The notes beneath the pieces are model-generated. The model had not been told where the DNA came from. It saw only the letters and a program-made list of their open reading frames with translations, and made no database searches. A stretch of DNA of 64,000 nucleotides from Actinomyces vulturis. GTDB taxonomy: Bacteria; Actinomycetota; Actinomycetes; Actinomycetales; Actinomycetaceae. The position numbers and the translations under genes were made by a program. Positions within the stretch are counted from its first letter, which is position 1; each line of letters opens with the position of its first letter. The DNA lies in the NCBI RefSeq assembly GCF_001687305.1, contig NZ_LZRK01000004.1, positions 248,001 to 312,000 on the forward strand, read 5' to 3'. Shown here one piece after another: positions 8,518-17,565 of this stretch.

Positions 8518-8576
8518 GAGGGGTAAGAGTTATCGCCAGTAAACACCTCAAAGAAATTCTCATCAGAAGTTAATTT

Positions 8577-11556
8577 GACAAGAATTAGTTATCTCCCCCT
8601 TTGATAGATTTCTTTGATCTTTCCCCGAATGCCTCCCTCAGTTGAGAATTAGTTATCTCCCCCTTTGATAGACTTCGCCCACACAACTACTGGTTTAACA
8701 CTGCGTTGAGAATTAGTTATCTCCCCCTTTGATAGACTTCCGCGTTTCTTCTTCTTGTTGCTCATGCCGTTGAGAATTAGTTATCTCCCCCTTTGATAGA
8801 CTTCTCCCTCCTCATCGAGGCGAGCAGGGCCTGTTGAGAATTAGTTATCTCCCCCTTTGATAGACTTCGAACTCTGCGTGAAGTGTACTGAAAGAGGTTG
8901 AGAATTAGTTATCTCCCCCTTTGATAGACTTCCCGCGCCACTATCCCGCACCGCATCGCCGTTGAGAATTAGTTATCTCCCCCTTTGATAGACTTCGATC
9001 AACCACGCGCACTGGAGGCACAAGGTTGAGAATTAGTTATCTCCCCCTTTGATAGACTTCCTCGGAATCGACCCCACCGAATACCACCGTTGAGAATTAG
9101 TTATCTCCCCCTTTGATAGACTTCAAGCAAACGAGGCACCAGAAGCAGCGCCGTTGAGAATTAGTTATCTCCCCCTTTGATAGACTTCAAACCAGCCCCG
9201 GAGCAGGTCATTGCGCGTTGAGAATTAGTTATCTCCCCCTTTGATAGACTTCACATTCACATGGGGCCACCTCACCGCCGGTTGAGAATTAGTTATCTCC
9301 CCCTTTGATAGACTTCCGGACCCACGCCGAAAAAGTCCGGGGCTGTTGAGAATTAGTTATCTCCCCCTTTGATAGACTTCGTCACCTTTGACCAGGCGTA
9401 GGAAAGCCGTTGAGAATTAGTTATCTCCCCCTTTGATAGACTTCGCCCTCGTTATCTGCCCTGGTCAGCACAGTTGAGAATTAGTTATCTCCCCCTTTGA
9501 TAGACTTCCCTGGCTCGCAGAAAACGTGGTTGTTCCGTTGAGAATTAGTTATCTCCCCCTTTGATAGACTTCCACTTCCGAAGCAACGTCTTTACCGGAG
9601 GTTGAGAATTAGTTATCTCCCCCTTTGATAGACTTCCAGTTACCCACCGTCAAGCCTGCGCCGCGTTGAGAATTAGTTATCTCCCCCTTTGATAGACTTC
9701 GGACTGGACTTACAAAGTAACTGAGTATGTTGAGAATTAGTTATCTCCCCCTTTGATAGACTTCGTGCTTGGTGACATTAAGCCGGACTACGGTTGAGAA
9801 TTAGTTATCTCCCCCTTTGATAGACTTCTTTCACAAACACGATCACGATTCATCACGTTGAGAATTAGTTATCTCCCCCTTTGATAGACTTCGTATTCAA
9901 ATAAACACGACGCATCAAACGTTGAGAATTAGTTATCTCCCCCTTTGATAGACTTCGCCCTGCGCTTCATCATTCGACTTGAAAGTTGAGAATTAGTTAT
10001 CTCCCCCTTTGATAGACTTCCGCCTTAAGCATCTGGGACCACATGTCCGTTGAGAATTAGTTATCTCCCCCTTTGATAGACTTCGCAAGAGGTGGCGGCG
10101 TGTGAGTGCTGGGTTGAGAATTAGTTATCTCCCCCTTTGATAGACTTCCGAACCATTGGAGAGAGGTTCACGCGCGGTTGAGAATTAGTTATCTCCCCCT
10201 TTGATAGACTTCTATCTCCCTCAGAGGGCAGTTGAATCTTGTTGAGAATTAGTTATCTCCCCCTTTGATAGACTTCCGCCTATACGCCCTGAGTTCTTCT
10301 TCGTGTTGAGAATTAGTTATCTCCCCCTTTGATAGACTTCAGAAGCATAAGGAATAATCCCTTAAGTGGTTGAGAATTAGTTATCTCCCCCTTTGATAGA
10401 CTTCCCAGTGCGAACCAGAGCCCATCCAGCGGGTTGAGAATTAGTTATCTCCCCCTTTGATAGACTTCGCCTTTGGCATACATGACTGCAGGAATTGTTG
10501 AGAATTAGTTATCTCCCCCTTTGATAGACTTCCGGTGGTGAACGTTTACGTCACGTCAGAGTTGAGAATTAGTTATCTCCCCCTTTGATAGACTTCTACG
10601 AGGAAGAAAACGCCGCCGAGGACGGTTGAGAATTAGTTATCTCCCCCTTTGATAGACTTCAGAGACCTTGATTTCCGTGACGCTTATCGTTGAGAATTAG
10701 TTATCTCCCCCTTTGATAGACTTCGAAATCGCGCCGTATAGAGACTTCTACTGTTGAGAATTAGTTATCTCCCCCTTTGATAGACTTCTACACCACGCCA
10801 AACGGTTTGGCACTTGGTTGAGAATTAGTTATCTCCCCCTTTGATAGACTTCAGCATGGAAACGGTCAGGCCCTCATGGTGTTGAGAATTAGTTATCTCC
10901 CCCTTTGATAGACTTCGGCAGCAATATCGTTCAGGTGTCTACCTGTTGAGAATTAGTTATCTCCCCCTTTGATAGACTTCTCGTGACCTGTTGATTGATC
11001 GACGTCGTGTTGAGAATTAGTTATCTCCCCCTTTGATAGACTTCGTGCGCTACTTGGAATCTCATGGCCTAAGTTGAGAATTAGTTATCTCCCCCTTTGA
11101 TAGACTTCTCAAGTCAACATCTTCGATCCGATGGGTGTTGAGAATTAGTTATCTCCCCCTTTGATAGACTTCTTTGGCTCAAGTGAGTATTCTGCTATGT
11201 GTTGAGAATTAGTTATCTCCCCCTTTGATAGACTTCCTGTTCCCTGACGCAAAGCCTCTGAACAGTTGAGAATTAGTTATCTCCCCCTTTGATAGACTTC
11301 CGGAACCAACACGGCCGGATGGATGAGTGTTGAGAATTAGTTATCTCCCCCTTTGATAGACTTCCTTCAAGCATTGACAAGATCGTGATCGGGTTGAGAA
11401 TTAGTTATCTCCCCCTTTGATAGACTTCTTTTATCAAAAGTACCCCGCCGAGTCAGGTTGAGAATTAGTTATCTCCCCCTTTGATAGACTTCTAAATCGC
11501 CGTAGGCAGCGCGAATATCGGTTGAGAATTAGTTATCTCCCCCTTTGATAGACTTC
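8577..11556 (+). CRISPR. Type II-C CRISPR array: 47 repeats, 46 spacers of 28 nt
   Basis: The 36-bp repeat starts GTTGAGAATTAGTT and ends GATAGACTTC. Perfect copies begin at 8641 and then every 64 bp through 11521, giving 46 identical repeats with 45 spacers. One more repeat at 8577-8612 is degenerate (three changes in the first four bases, one C to T at position 33) and adds a 46th spacer. Every spacer is exactly 28 nt. Orientation follows the tracrRNA, which pairs with the 5' half of the plus-strand repeat, so crRNAs read spacer then repeat on the plus strand. The array converges with cas9-cas1-cas2. I saw no duplicated spacers. Targets cannot be judged from the window. Confidence 0.99.
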
Positions 11557-11568
11557 AGAGGGGGAGAT
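11535..11568 (+). terminator. Hairpin formed by the last repeat and the array-flanking sequence
   Basis: ATCTCCCCCT inside the last repeat (11535-11544) is perfectly complementary to AGGGGGAGAT just beyond the array (11559-11568), with a 14-nt loop. TTTT follows and then more T-rich sequence. On the plus strand this looks like an intrinsic terminator that stops array transcription before it enters the convergent cas2 gene. Only the terminal repeat has this partner sequence. Confidence 0.6.
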
Positions 11569-11605
11569 TTTCATTGATTTTCCAACCAAAACTGGAAGTT
11601 CAACG
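11557..11605. other. Array-to-cas2 junction, candidate leader or anchor for spacer acquisition
   Basis: Only 49 bp separate the last perfect repeat from the cas2 stop codon. The repeat copies at this end are perfect while the opposite end is degenerate, so this is the likely site of new spacer insertion. Its first bases are the complementary arm of the terminal-repeat hairpin. Confidence 0.45.
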
Positions 11606-11926
11606 TCAAAAAAACATTAGTTGACCAGGAGTCTCTGGAGCATCTTGCTCCTGCGCATTACAAAAACGAAAAGCCTTACTCCACTGGGTATCAGAAAGAT
11701 AAACAATGGTTACCTGGCCCTGTGCAGGCAGATTTCTTACGACCGCTTTCACTCTCGCATGATCACCAGAAGGAGACGGGTTGTATCGCACATACACTGA
11801 AAGTTGGACCCTAAAGAAACCCAAATCCAATAAAGCATTTCTGAAATGATTTGCGTCGCGTCGCTGCGCTTTCGTTTCCGTAGGAAGATCAAACATCACG
11901 AGGCACCACATCGGATCATCAGCCAT
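11606..11926 (-). CDS. cas2: CRISPR-associated endonuclease Cas2
   Basis: Cas2 bridges two Cas1 dimers in the spacer-integration complex. The 106-residue protein starts with the strand CLVMFDLPTET, where the Asp is the usual family residue. It continues with the ferredoxin-like pattern FRNALLDLGFFRVQLSVYVRY and VRNLPAQGQVTIVYLSDTQW. It lies 6 nt after cas1 in the same operon and is the cas gene nearest the array. Length and motifs are normal for type II Cas2. No cas4 or csn2 accompanies it, which fits subtype II-C. Confidence 0.97.
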   Translation of the reverse strand: MADDPMWCLVMFDLPTETKAQRRDANHFRNALLDLGFFRVQLSVYVRYNPSPSGDHARVKAVVRNLPAQGQVTIVYLSDTQWSKAFRFCNAQEQDAPETPGQLMFF

Positions 11927-11932
11927 TAATCT

Positions 11933-12823
11933 TTACTTCCCTGAACGGAAAATCGGTACCTCTAAAGAAACCACCTCGTTTTCGACATAACGGCCATAAG
12001 CCTGCGCAAGGAATTCCATCGCCGTAGAAACACGAGTTCCCTCTGCCAAAAAAGGTGCATCCGCAGCAGCAACAAGACTGCGCTTTACATCAGGATCATC
12101 TACCGATACATCATCTCCGTACTGTGCTACAACCCAATCAATAGTTGGACGAAAAGGTTCAATTAGATCATCAGCAAGATTAAAAGGATTAGAGCGCCCA
12201 TGATGAAATACTCCAAGCGCAGGAACTAACCCAGCCGCAATTACCGCACGGATAGCAAAGCCACGAAGAATCATGTACCCATAATTCAATGCCGCATTGA
12301 CACCTGGTATGTCAGGATCGCGGCGAAAATCATCCCCGAACAATGACTGCCAATACAGACGCGCGGCCTGTGCTTCCACATTCGACGAATCGCCAGAACG
12401 AACAGTGCTGGCCAGGTGCCGAATCGTTCGATACCCGGGTTCAGACAAACCTTCTAAACAATTAGCCTGTCCATGAATCTTTGCCCGAACAATTGATTTC
12501 CATGCCTGTTTTCTTTTCGGCATTGCTAACGCTGCCTGCGCATTAGCACGCGCTCCCACACGCGAATGATAACTCCAAGCCCAACAAGCCGATTCAGGAA
12601 CCCCACGCCAATCGCAAAACAACACAGACACCTGAGCCGAAGTCAAACGATGAATCGCGGCTGAAGAAAAACTAACTGACGGTCCAACAAGCAGAACAGC
12701 AATATCTTCCACGGCAACATCTGTTGTCCCGTGTTGATTCGTAATACGTATTGCCCCACGAACAGAGTGGATCTCTCCCTCAAGGTGAGAACAGTCAATT
12801 ATTCTCCAGCCGCGATCACGCAT
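11933..12823 (-). CDS. cas1: CRISPR-associated integrase Cas1 (type II)
   Basis: Cas1 is the metal-dependent integrase that inserts new spacers. The 296-residue protein has the N-terminal beta domain (RIIDCSHLEGEIHS) and the alpha-helical catalytic domain with NAALNYGYMILRG, then FHHGRSNPFNLADDLIEPFRP, which contains the conserved His and the D-L-x-E-x-F-R motif. Its ATG overlaps the cas9 stop codon by one base (TAATG), so translation is coupled. The length is typical for type II Cas1. Confidence 0.97.
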   Translation of the reverse strand: MRDRGWRIIDCSHLEGEIHSVRGAIRITNQHGTTDVAVEDIAVLLVGPSVSFSSAAIHRLTSAQVSVLFCDWRGVPESACWAWSYHSRVGARANAQAALAMPKRKQAWKSIVRAKIHGQANCLEGLSEPGYRTIRHLASTVRSGDSSNVEAQAARLYWQSLFGDDFRRDPDIPGVNAALNYGYMILRGFAIRAVIAAGLVPALGVFHHGRSNPFNLADDLIEPFRPTIDWVVAQYGDDVSVDDPDVKRSLVAAADAPFLAEGTRVSTAMEFLAQAYGRYVENEVVSLEVPIFRSGK

Positions 12824-15800
12824 TAAGGCCTCACTTCAATAGTCCCAAGCCTATAAGGTGACAAGCCAACCGGATATCCGAGAGCATTACGACGAACGAC
12901 TCGAATCTTGTTCGAAAACAAAGTAGATAACGTCACTATCCATCCCTTCTCCTGAAGAATCTTTTTTTCACTCTTAGACGCATCGCTAGCAAGTCCCTCA
13001 CCTGCCATCATGGCAGGACGCAAACGAAGACGCGTCGCCTCAGGGAAACCATCAACAACCCAATGAGTAGTTCCTGGATAGATCGCAGAAAACTCGCTAA
13101 GAACACCGATCTCATCAACATGAGGAATCAGCAGTTCATCACCCACAACAAGTTCTGTCATAAATTCAGCAATCCCATGTTCCAAAGCACTACGCAAAGC
13201 AGGTTCACACGATCGGACAGAAATCGACTGCGGCGCTAAAGGAACTGAAAAAAGATCCTCATTGTGGTGTTTGAGAAGATCACACGCAAACACACGGACC
13301 ATCCCAATTTTCATCTTGTTACCACGCGCTGCCGGATAACGATAAATACGCGCATGGTGAATAGTGCCACCAATTTCCGCGCTTCCACCTCGAACCTTAA
13401 TCTGTGGAGCGCCCGACGCGAAAAACTCAACCTCATCATGAGAATGAACACGAGTACCTTGAAGATTTATTGTGCGGGATTGGTTTTCAGGTAATCCCTT
13501 TCCAGCAACATAATCTGGGTGTCTAGTGAGAGCGCACCACAATGCTGGGGTAGCTGCCCTATCAATCAACGATTCAGGAATTTCCTCAAATAACTGATGT
13601 TTCTCAAGTTCATGAATCGTGTCATCATGTGCGCGCCCACCTCCAAGACGTATGCGGAGTTGACGTTGCACACTAATCTGATCGTTATCCAACGCCCGTT
13701 GGGTAATTTCAGCAAGTGTTCCCATGTTCTTTACCCATTGATCAAAGATTTGCCTATCGGCAAACTCCTTGCCGGTGAAAGACTTCCACGTGTCAACCAG
13801 TTGCCTCCCCTCATCGTCACGTACGGTCGCATCCTGTTGTGCTCTCTTCATCTGAGAACGCAAAGCCAAGACCTCCGCAACTTTAGGGCGCATCATGGCA
13901 ATCACAAGCGCATCAACAGCGTGATGGCGGCGATCCAAGCGTTGTTTGCCCTTGCCTCCGATCATCGTAATTCGGTTCTCAAACCCTGAAGCCTTACGCG
14001 CTTCAGCCGTAATAGATCCGCGGAAAACCCTTACCTTAGTGTCAGGGTAGGCATAGTCCAGGCGGAAGCGTAACTCACGTGCCATCCACGCAACAGATTC
14101 CATACTTCGCGTATCAAAAGGAGGATCATCAACACGTTGCTTAAAACGGCGGATCACATCACTTTGAAGCCGCGAGAACTGCTTCCCCGGGAACATCTTC
14201 GGGTCTTTCACCCAAAACTTCACACGAGCGACAGCTTCATCCACGCTTACTCCTGCGATACCACAGTTCTCAGCCCATACAGCGAACGGAATATTCGTCT
14301 TTGACCGATTACACCGGCCACACACTGCGACAAGATTACTTACAGTCGAATCGGATGTACTGTCTTTACGAGGAATAATATGATCCATCTCCGCAGTGTT
14401 GAACGTAATCACGTCACCGCAGTATGCGCACTGGCCATTTTGCCGTTGTAACGCAGAAAAACGCCGAACATCCGACCCGCGTAACTTAGAACGAATGCCC
14501 ATACGTTGCGCGATTTCATTAGCCATCTGAAGGCGACGCTGAGCGCGTGTATCCATCTCCCTCGTCAATGAGCGGGATGAGGCTTCAGACATGAACGCAC
14601 TTCGAACATGTTCAATATTAATTCGTTGAGGTGCTCCCCAACGCTTCGTTGCTTCACGAACATAATCGTTGACGATGGTCAATACGCGATCTACTGCAGG
14701 GTTACCCACAGGTTCTTTCACGGGCGCTGCAGGCGGCCGCCAACCAGGAGAAACACCAAACTCTGTTGTCAATGCATCAGTTAATGAACATCCCTCACTA
14801 AGCATGCACGCAGTAAGACGCTTTAACGAGTCTTCTGAGTATGCGGCACGACCCACTTGGAGAACCAATTCATCAAGTGCAAGTTGGTCACTATCGTTAA
14901 GCGTTCCATACCATTCAATAATGGCATCACTCATCTCGTTATCAACGAGATAAGAAATCATCTCCCCTCTCAGTTCACGAGACGCCGATTTCCACCATTC
15001 ACGTAACGCCTTAATTTTGCTTTTCATCATCGCCTGATGAGTAACGTTCGTTGGAGGGCGCCTCGCAAATGATTCATTATCAACATCGAGATCGGCTAAA
15101 CCGCCTAAACGATTCCGGGGAACTCCGATAACCTCGGCAACATCGCTCCACGATACTGATTCCAGTTTTTGTGTAACGAATCCATCGTTAAGAAATTCAA
15201 ATGCTGAAGCATACTCGTCAAGTGTCAACGGGCGTTTAATGCCGCCCTCTCGCACATACAAGTTCCCTAGCGCTGAAGCAATGCGATATTCCTGAAAGAT
15301 CAGTGATGCACGAGAGGCACGTCGTAAACGCTCCTGTCCGGGTAACGAATCATGCCCCACGCGTGAGACCGAAGAACCTTTAGGAGACTGAGAACGAAAA
15401 ACCAGACGAATCCAGTCTTTCCACTCTGCTTCATCGATATGTTGGACCTGTGCAATTTCACGAAGTTCAGCAGCATGATCTGACTGAGCGGTTTTTCCGA
15501 GTGGCACCACATCAACATTGCTGTTTTTCGACGCATTGCCACGAAGACGAATACCTACATCAAACACTTCTTCACCGGAGTTTGATGTGCGCGTAGCCAA
15601 CAACATCACCACGCGAGTGAGTGATAAATCGTCACCAACTTCTTCATTCAGGTATTCACTCACACGGCGCCGAAAGTCTACGAGAAACTCACTGTCAGGC
15701 TGACTCTCAAACAGAGATTCTACTTTTGTATACGGGTTACGCCAGCCACGGTGGCGAGCCATGTGCCGAAGAACTACAGCGATCATCTCTTTTCGGCGAT

Positions 15801-16161
15801 GCTCATCAGGAATGTACTCAGAAAGTAATTCCTCTCGGAAGAACCATGGTTGAGCAGGATTCTTATAGTCCGCCGAAGAAGGCAACGGGTAAGCATGATT
15901 GATCAACCATTGATCCAATGCCTTCAAACGGCGACGTTCTTCTCGAAAACGTCGACGAGTACGACGAGCGATTCCGCCAATTTTCAACAAGGTATCAGCG
16001 CTCTTACGATGCTCTTTACTCACACCCGAGTCGTGAATAATTGACGTAGCACTCAGTATCCCTAAAGGCACCTGATCCTTGTTGATTTCCACAGAACATA
16101 AACCAACAGAATTGCTACCAACATCGATACCGATGACGTAATTCTTTGGGTCTTTCAGCAT
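12823..16161 (-). CDS. cas9: CRISPR effector nuclease Cas9, subtype II-C
   Basis: Cas9 is the RNA-guided double-strand DNA endonuclease. This is a compact 1112-residue form. RuvC-I is GIDVGSNSVG with Asp13. The arginine-rich bridge helix spans about residues 65-82 (RRTRRRFREERRRLKAL). RuvC-II is INIEHVRSAF with Glu517. The HNH domain has a zinc ribbon (Cys578, Cys581, Cys614, Cys617), the DHIIP motif with catalytic His594, and Asn618. RuvC-III is RRHHAVDALVIAMM with His747 and Asp750. All catalytic residues are present, so it should be an active nuclease. The C-terminal about 350 residues should contact the PAM. GAGGAT precedes the ATG by about 7 nt. Size and cas9-cas1-cas2 gene content indicate II-C. 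Confidence 0.99.
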   Translation of the reverse strand: MLKDPKNYVIGIDVGSNSVGLCSVEINKDQVPLGILSATSIIHDSGVSKEHRKSADTLLKIGGIARRTRRRFREERRRLKALDQWLINHAYPLPSSADYKNPAQPWFFREELLSEYIPDEHRRKEMIAVVLRHMARHRGWRNPYTKVESLFESQPDSEFLVDFRRRVSEYLNEEVGDDLSLTRVVMLLATRTSNSGEEVFDVGIRLRGNASKNSNVDVVPLGKTAQSDHAAELREIAQVQHIDEAEWKDWIRLVFRSQSPKGSSVSRVGHDSLPGQERLRRASRASLIFQEYRIASALGNLYVREGGIKRPLTLDEYASAFEFLNDGFVTQKLESVSWSDVAEVIGVPRNRLGGLADLDVDNESFARRPPTNVTHQAMMKSKIKALREWWKSASRELRGEMISYLVDNEMSDAIIEWYGTLNDSDQLALDELVLQVGRAAYSEDSLKRLTACMLSEGCSLTDALTTEFGVSPGWRPPAAPVKEPVGNPAVDRVLTIVNDYVREATKRWGAPQRINIEHVRSAFMSEASSRSLTREMDTRAQRRLQMANEIAQRMGIRSKLRGSDVRRFSALQRQNGQCAYCGDVITFNTAEMDHIIPRKDSTSDSTVSNLVAVCGRCNRSKTNIPFAVWAENCGIAGVSVDEAVARVKFWVKDPKMFPGKQFSRLQSDVIRRFKQRVDDPPFDTRSMESVAWMARELRFRLDYAYPDTKVRVFRGSITAEARKASGFENRITMIGGKGKQRLDRRHHAVDALVIAMMRPKVAEVLALRSQMKRAQQDATVRDDEGRQLVDTWKSFTGKEFADRQIFDQWVKNMGTLAEITQRALDNDQISVQRQLRIRLGGGRAHDDTIHELEKHQLFEEIPESLIDRAATPALWCALTRHPDYVAGKGLPENQSRTINLQGTRVHSHDEVEFFASGAPQIKVRGGSAEIGGTIHHARIYRYPAARGNKMKIGMVRVFACDLLKHHNEDLFSVPLAPQSISVRSCEPALRSALEHGIAEFMTELVVGDELLIPHVDEIGVLSEFSAIYPGTTHWVVDGFPEATRLRLRPAMMAGEGLASDASKSEKKILQEKGWIVTLSTLFSNKIRVVRRNALGYPVGLSPYRLGTIEVRP

Positions 16162-16193
16162 GATTATCCTCAGCGCTCGTCACGAACATACGA

Positions 16194-16224
16194 ATAATCA
16201 CATGATAATTCTCTTCACTGACAA
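16194..16224 (-). promoter_or_regulatory. Candidate cas operon promoter
   Basis: On the minus strand TTGTCA (16219-16224) and GATTAT (16194-16199) are separated by 19 nt, about 35 nt upstream of the cas9 ATG. The spacing is slightly long, so this is a moderate match. It lies just downstream of the tracrRNA terminator, so the cas operon would start independently of the tracrRNA transcript. Confidence 0.45.
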
Positions 16225-16239
16225 AAATACGAAAAATGA

Positions 16240-16320
16240 GAAATAAAAACCCGGGCCTGTAAAACAGAACCCGGGGAGAAGTCAGGCCGCTAACGAGTCG
16301 ACCCTTATTGAGAATTAGTT
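16240..16320 (-). ncRNA. tracrRNA
   Basis: The minus strand carries an anti-repeat at 16306-16321: its segment TAACTAATTCTCAA is exactly complementary to repeat positions 2-15, with G-U wobbles extending the pairing at both ends, giving about 17 continuous pairs without an internal bulge. A small nexus-like hairpin follows (GGTCG and CGGCC arms, plus-strand 16299-16303 and 16285-16289). Then comes an intrinsic terminator: CCCGGG arms at 16250-16255 and 16270-16275 with inner CTGT/ACAG pairing, followed by TTTTTATTT. A canonical promoter lies directly upstream. It is transcribed in the same direction as cas9 and lies between murG and cas9. Confidence 0.92.
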
Positions 16321-16326
16321 ACCTTC

Positions 16327-16355
16327 AGTATAAGGAAAGACACAAGAGTGGTCAA
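16327..16355 (-). promoter_or_regulatory. tracrRNA promoter
   Basis: On the minus strand TTGACC (16350-16355) and TATACT (16327-16332) are spaced by exactly 17 nt, a near-consensus housekeeping sigma promoter. The expected start is around 16320-16321, which places the anti-repeat at the very 5' end of the RNA. This is the best promoter match in the CRISPR region. Confidence 0.85.
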
Positions 16356-16425
16356 GCCACCTCTTTTCCACTCTCCTCAAAATAAGCATGCCGAAAAGAC
16401 TGAGAGAATCATAAAAGAAAAGCGA

Positions 16426-17565
16426 TCACAACCCCTGAGCGGCAACAATGCTTGCCAGGCGAGAGGCGCCATCAACCACACCAGACTGAGCGGCATTACG
16501 GGACATGGTGAGCATACGCTGGTCATCACACACACCGGCCATGAACTCACCGAGCGTCTCCGGAGTGCACTGTGCGTCAGGAACCATAATGCCACCGCCA
16601 GCAGCCACCACGTCCGCACAGTTGCGCTTTTGCTCACCGTTGCCGATGGGAAGCGGCACGTACATGGCCGGCAGGCCCACAGCAGTCAGTTCAGCAACGG
16701 TGCCAGCACCTGAACGGCAGACCACGGCGGTCGCCAGGCTAAGCGCCTGGTCCATGTCGTTGAGGTAGTCAAGTACCTTATAGCGCTCCCCTACTCCTGC
16801 CTTCTCAACAGCATCTCGCACCGGCTGATCCTTGCCACAGCCGGTAAGGTGAAGCACCTGGATGCCTCCGGGAAGACCTGCCTCGATCACGCCGCAGACC
16901 GCTTCGTTAATGTGCTGAGCCCCCAGTGATCCACCCGTGATGAGTACGGTAGGCATTGACGGGTCCATGCCCAACTGCTGTGCTGCATGAGCTCGGCGGG
17001 CACCGCGCTTAGCAGGGTCACGCAAGTCAGCAGCGAGGTCTTCAATTGCTTTGCGCAGCGGCATGCCCACCACACTAGTTTCACCGCGGCGAGCAGTAAG
17101 TGGGGTGGATTCGAAAGTCAGGGCAACAGCCTTAGCCGTGCGCGCACCAACCTTGTTGGCTAGGCCTGGGCGAGCGTTCTGTTCGTGGATCACCACGGGA
17201 ATGCCCAGGCTCTTGGCTGCCAGGTAGGCTGGGGTGGAGACGTAGCCACCAAAGCCCACCACAACATCAGCATTAACGGCGCGGATGGCTACTTTCGCCT
17301 GATTGATTGCTCCCTTGAGACGAGCAGGAAGTTTAAGCAGATCTGCACTGGGCTTACGAGGGAGAGGAACACGGTCCACCACGCTCATCTCGTATCCGGC
17401 TTGAGGAACTAGACGTGCTTCAAGGCCCTCACGGGTTCCCAGGATGCGAACGGTGGCACCGTGCTCATTCACCAGGGCGTGTGCTGTGGCCAGGAGAGGA
17501 TTAACGTGTCCGGCTGTGCCTCCACCAGCGAGTAGTACACGCAGCGGTGATGATGAATCAGGCAC
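16426..17565 (-). CDS. murG: MurG, lipid II-forming N-acetylglucosaminyltransferase
   Basis: MurG transfers GlcNAc from UDP-GlcNAc to lipid I on the inner face of the membrane. The 379-residue GT28 protein has the N-terminal loop GGGTAGHVNP, GFGGYVSTPAYLAA, HEQNARPGLANK, the C-terminal domain loop ITGGSLGAQHIN, CRSGAGTVAELTA for nucleotide binding, and a Gly/Pro-rich acceptor region. The start overlaps the ftsW stop by 8 nt. Its 3' end is 71 bp from the tracrRNA promoter. Normally murC follows directly; here the CRISPR-Cas block intervenes. Confidence 0.97.
   Translation of the reverse strand: MPDSSSPLRVLLAGGGTAGHVNPLLATAHALVNEHGATVRILGTREGLEARLVPQAGYEMSVVDRVPLPRKPSADLLKLPARLKGAINQAKVAIRAVNADVVVGFGGYVSTPAYLAAKSLGIPVVIHEQNARPGLANKVGARTAKAVALTFESTPLTARRGETSVVGMPLRKAIEDLAADLRDPAKRGARRAHAAQQLGMDPSMPTVLITGGSLGAQHINEAVCGVIEAGLPGGIQVLHLTGCGKDQPVRDAVEKAGVGERYKVLDYLNDMDQALSLATAVVCRSGAGTVAELTAVGLPAMYVPLPIGNGEQKRNCADVVAAGGGIMVPDAQCTPETLGEFMAGVCDDQRMLTMSRNAAQSGVVDGASRLASIVAAQGL

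Larger units (their letters stand above)
8162..8576. other. AT-rich region between the small membrane gene and the CRISPR array
   Basis: This is about 415 bp without a convincing gene. It holds an 8-bp inverted repeat at 8298-8315 (CTTAATTC/GAATTAAG), the decayed mini-CRISPR at 8402-8475 and the GC hairpin at 8486-8517. Composition is clearly more AT-rich than the flanking dcw genes. Confidence 0.7.

Noticed and set aside
8339-8563. Minus-strand ORF of 74 codons next to the array
   Set aside because: It runs through the decayed repeats and the GC hairpin, has no ribosome site or recognisable domain, and lies in AT-rich noncoding sequence.
7674-16425. Mobile-element genes or att duplications around the CRISPR module
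   Set aside because: No transposase, integrase or obvious flanking direct repeat was found; the route of insertion remains unknown.
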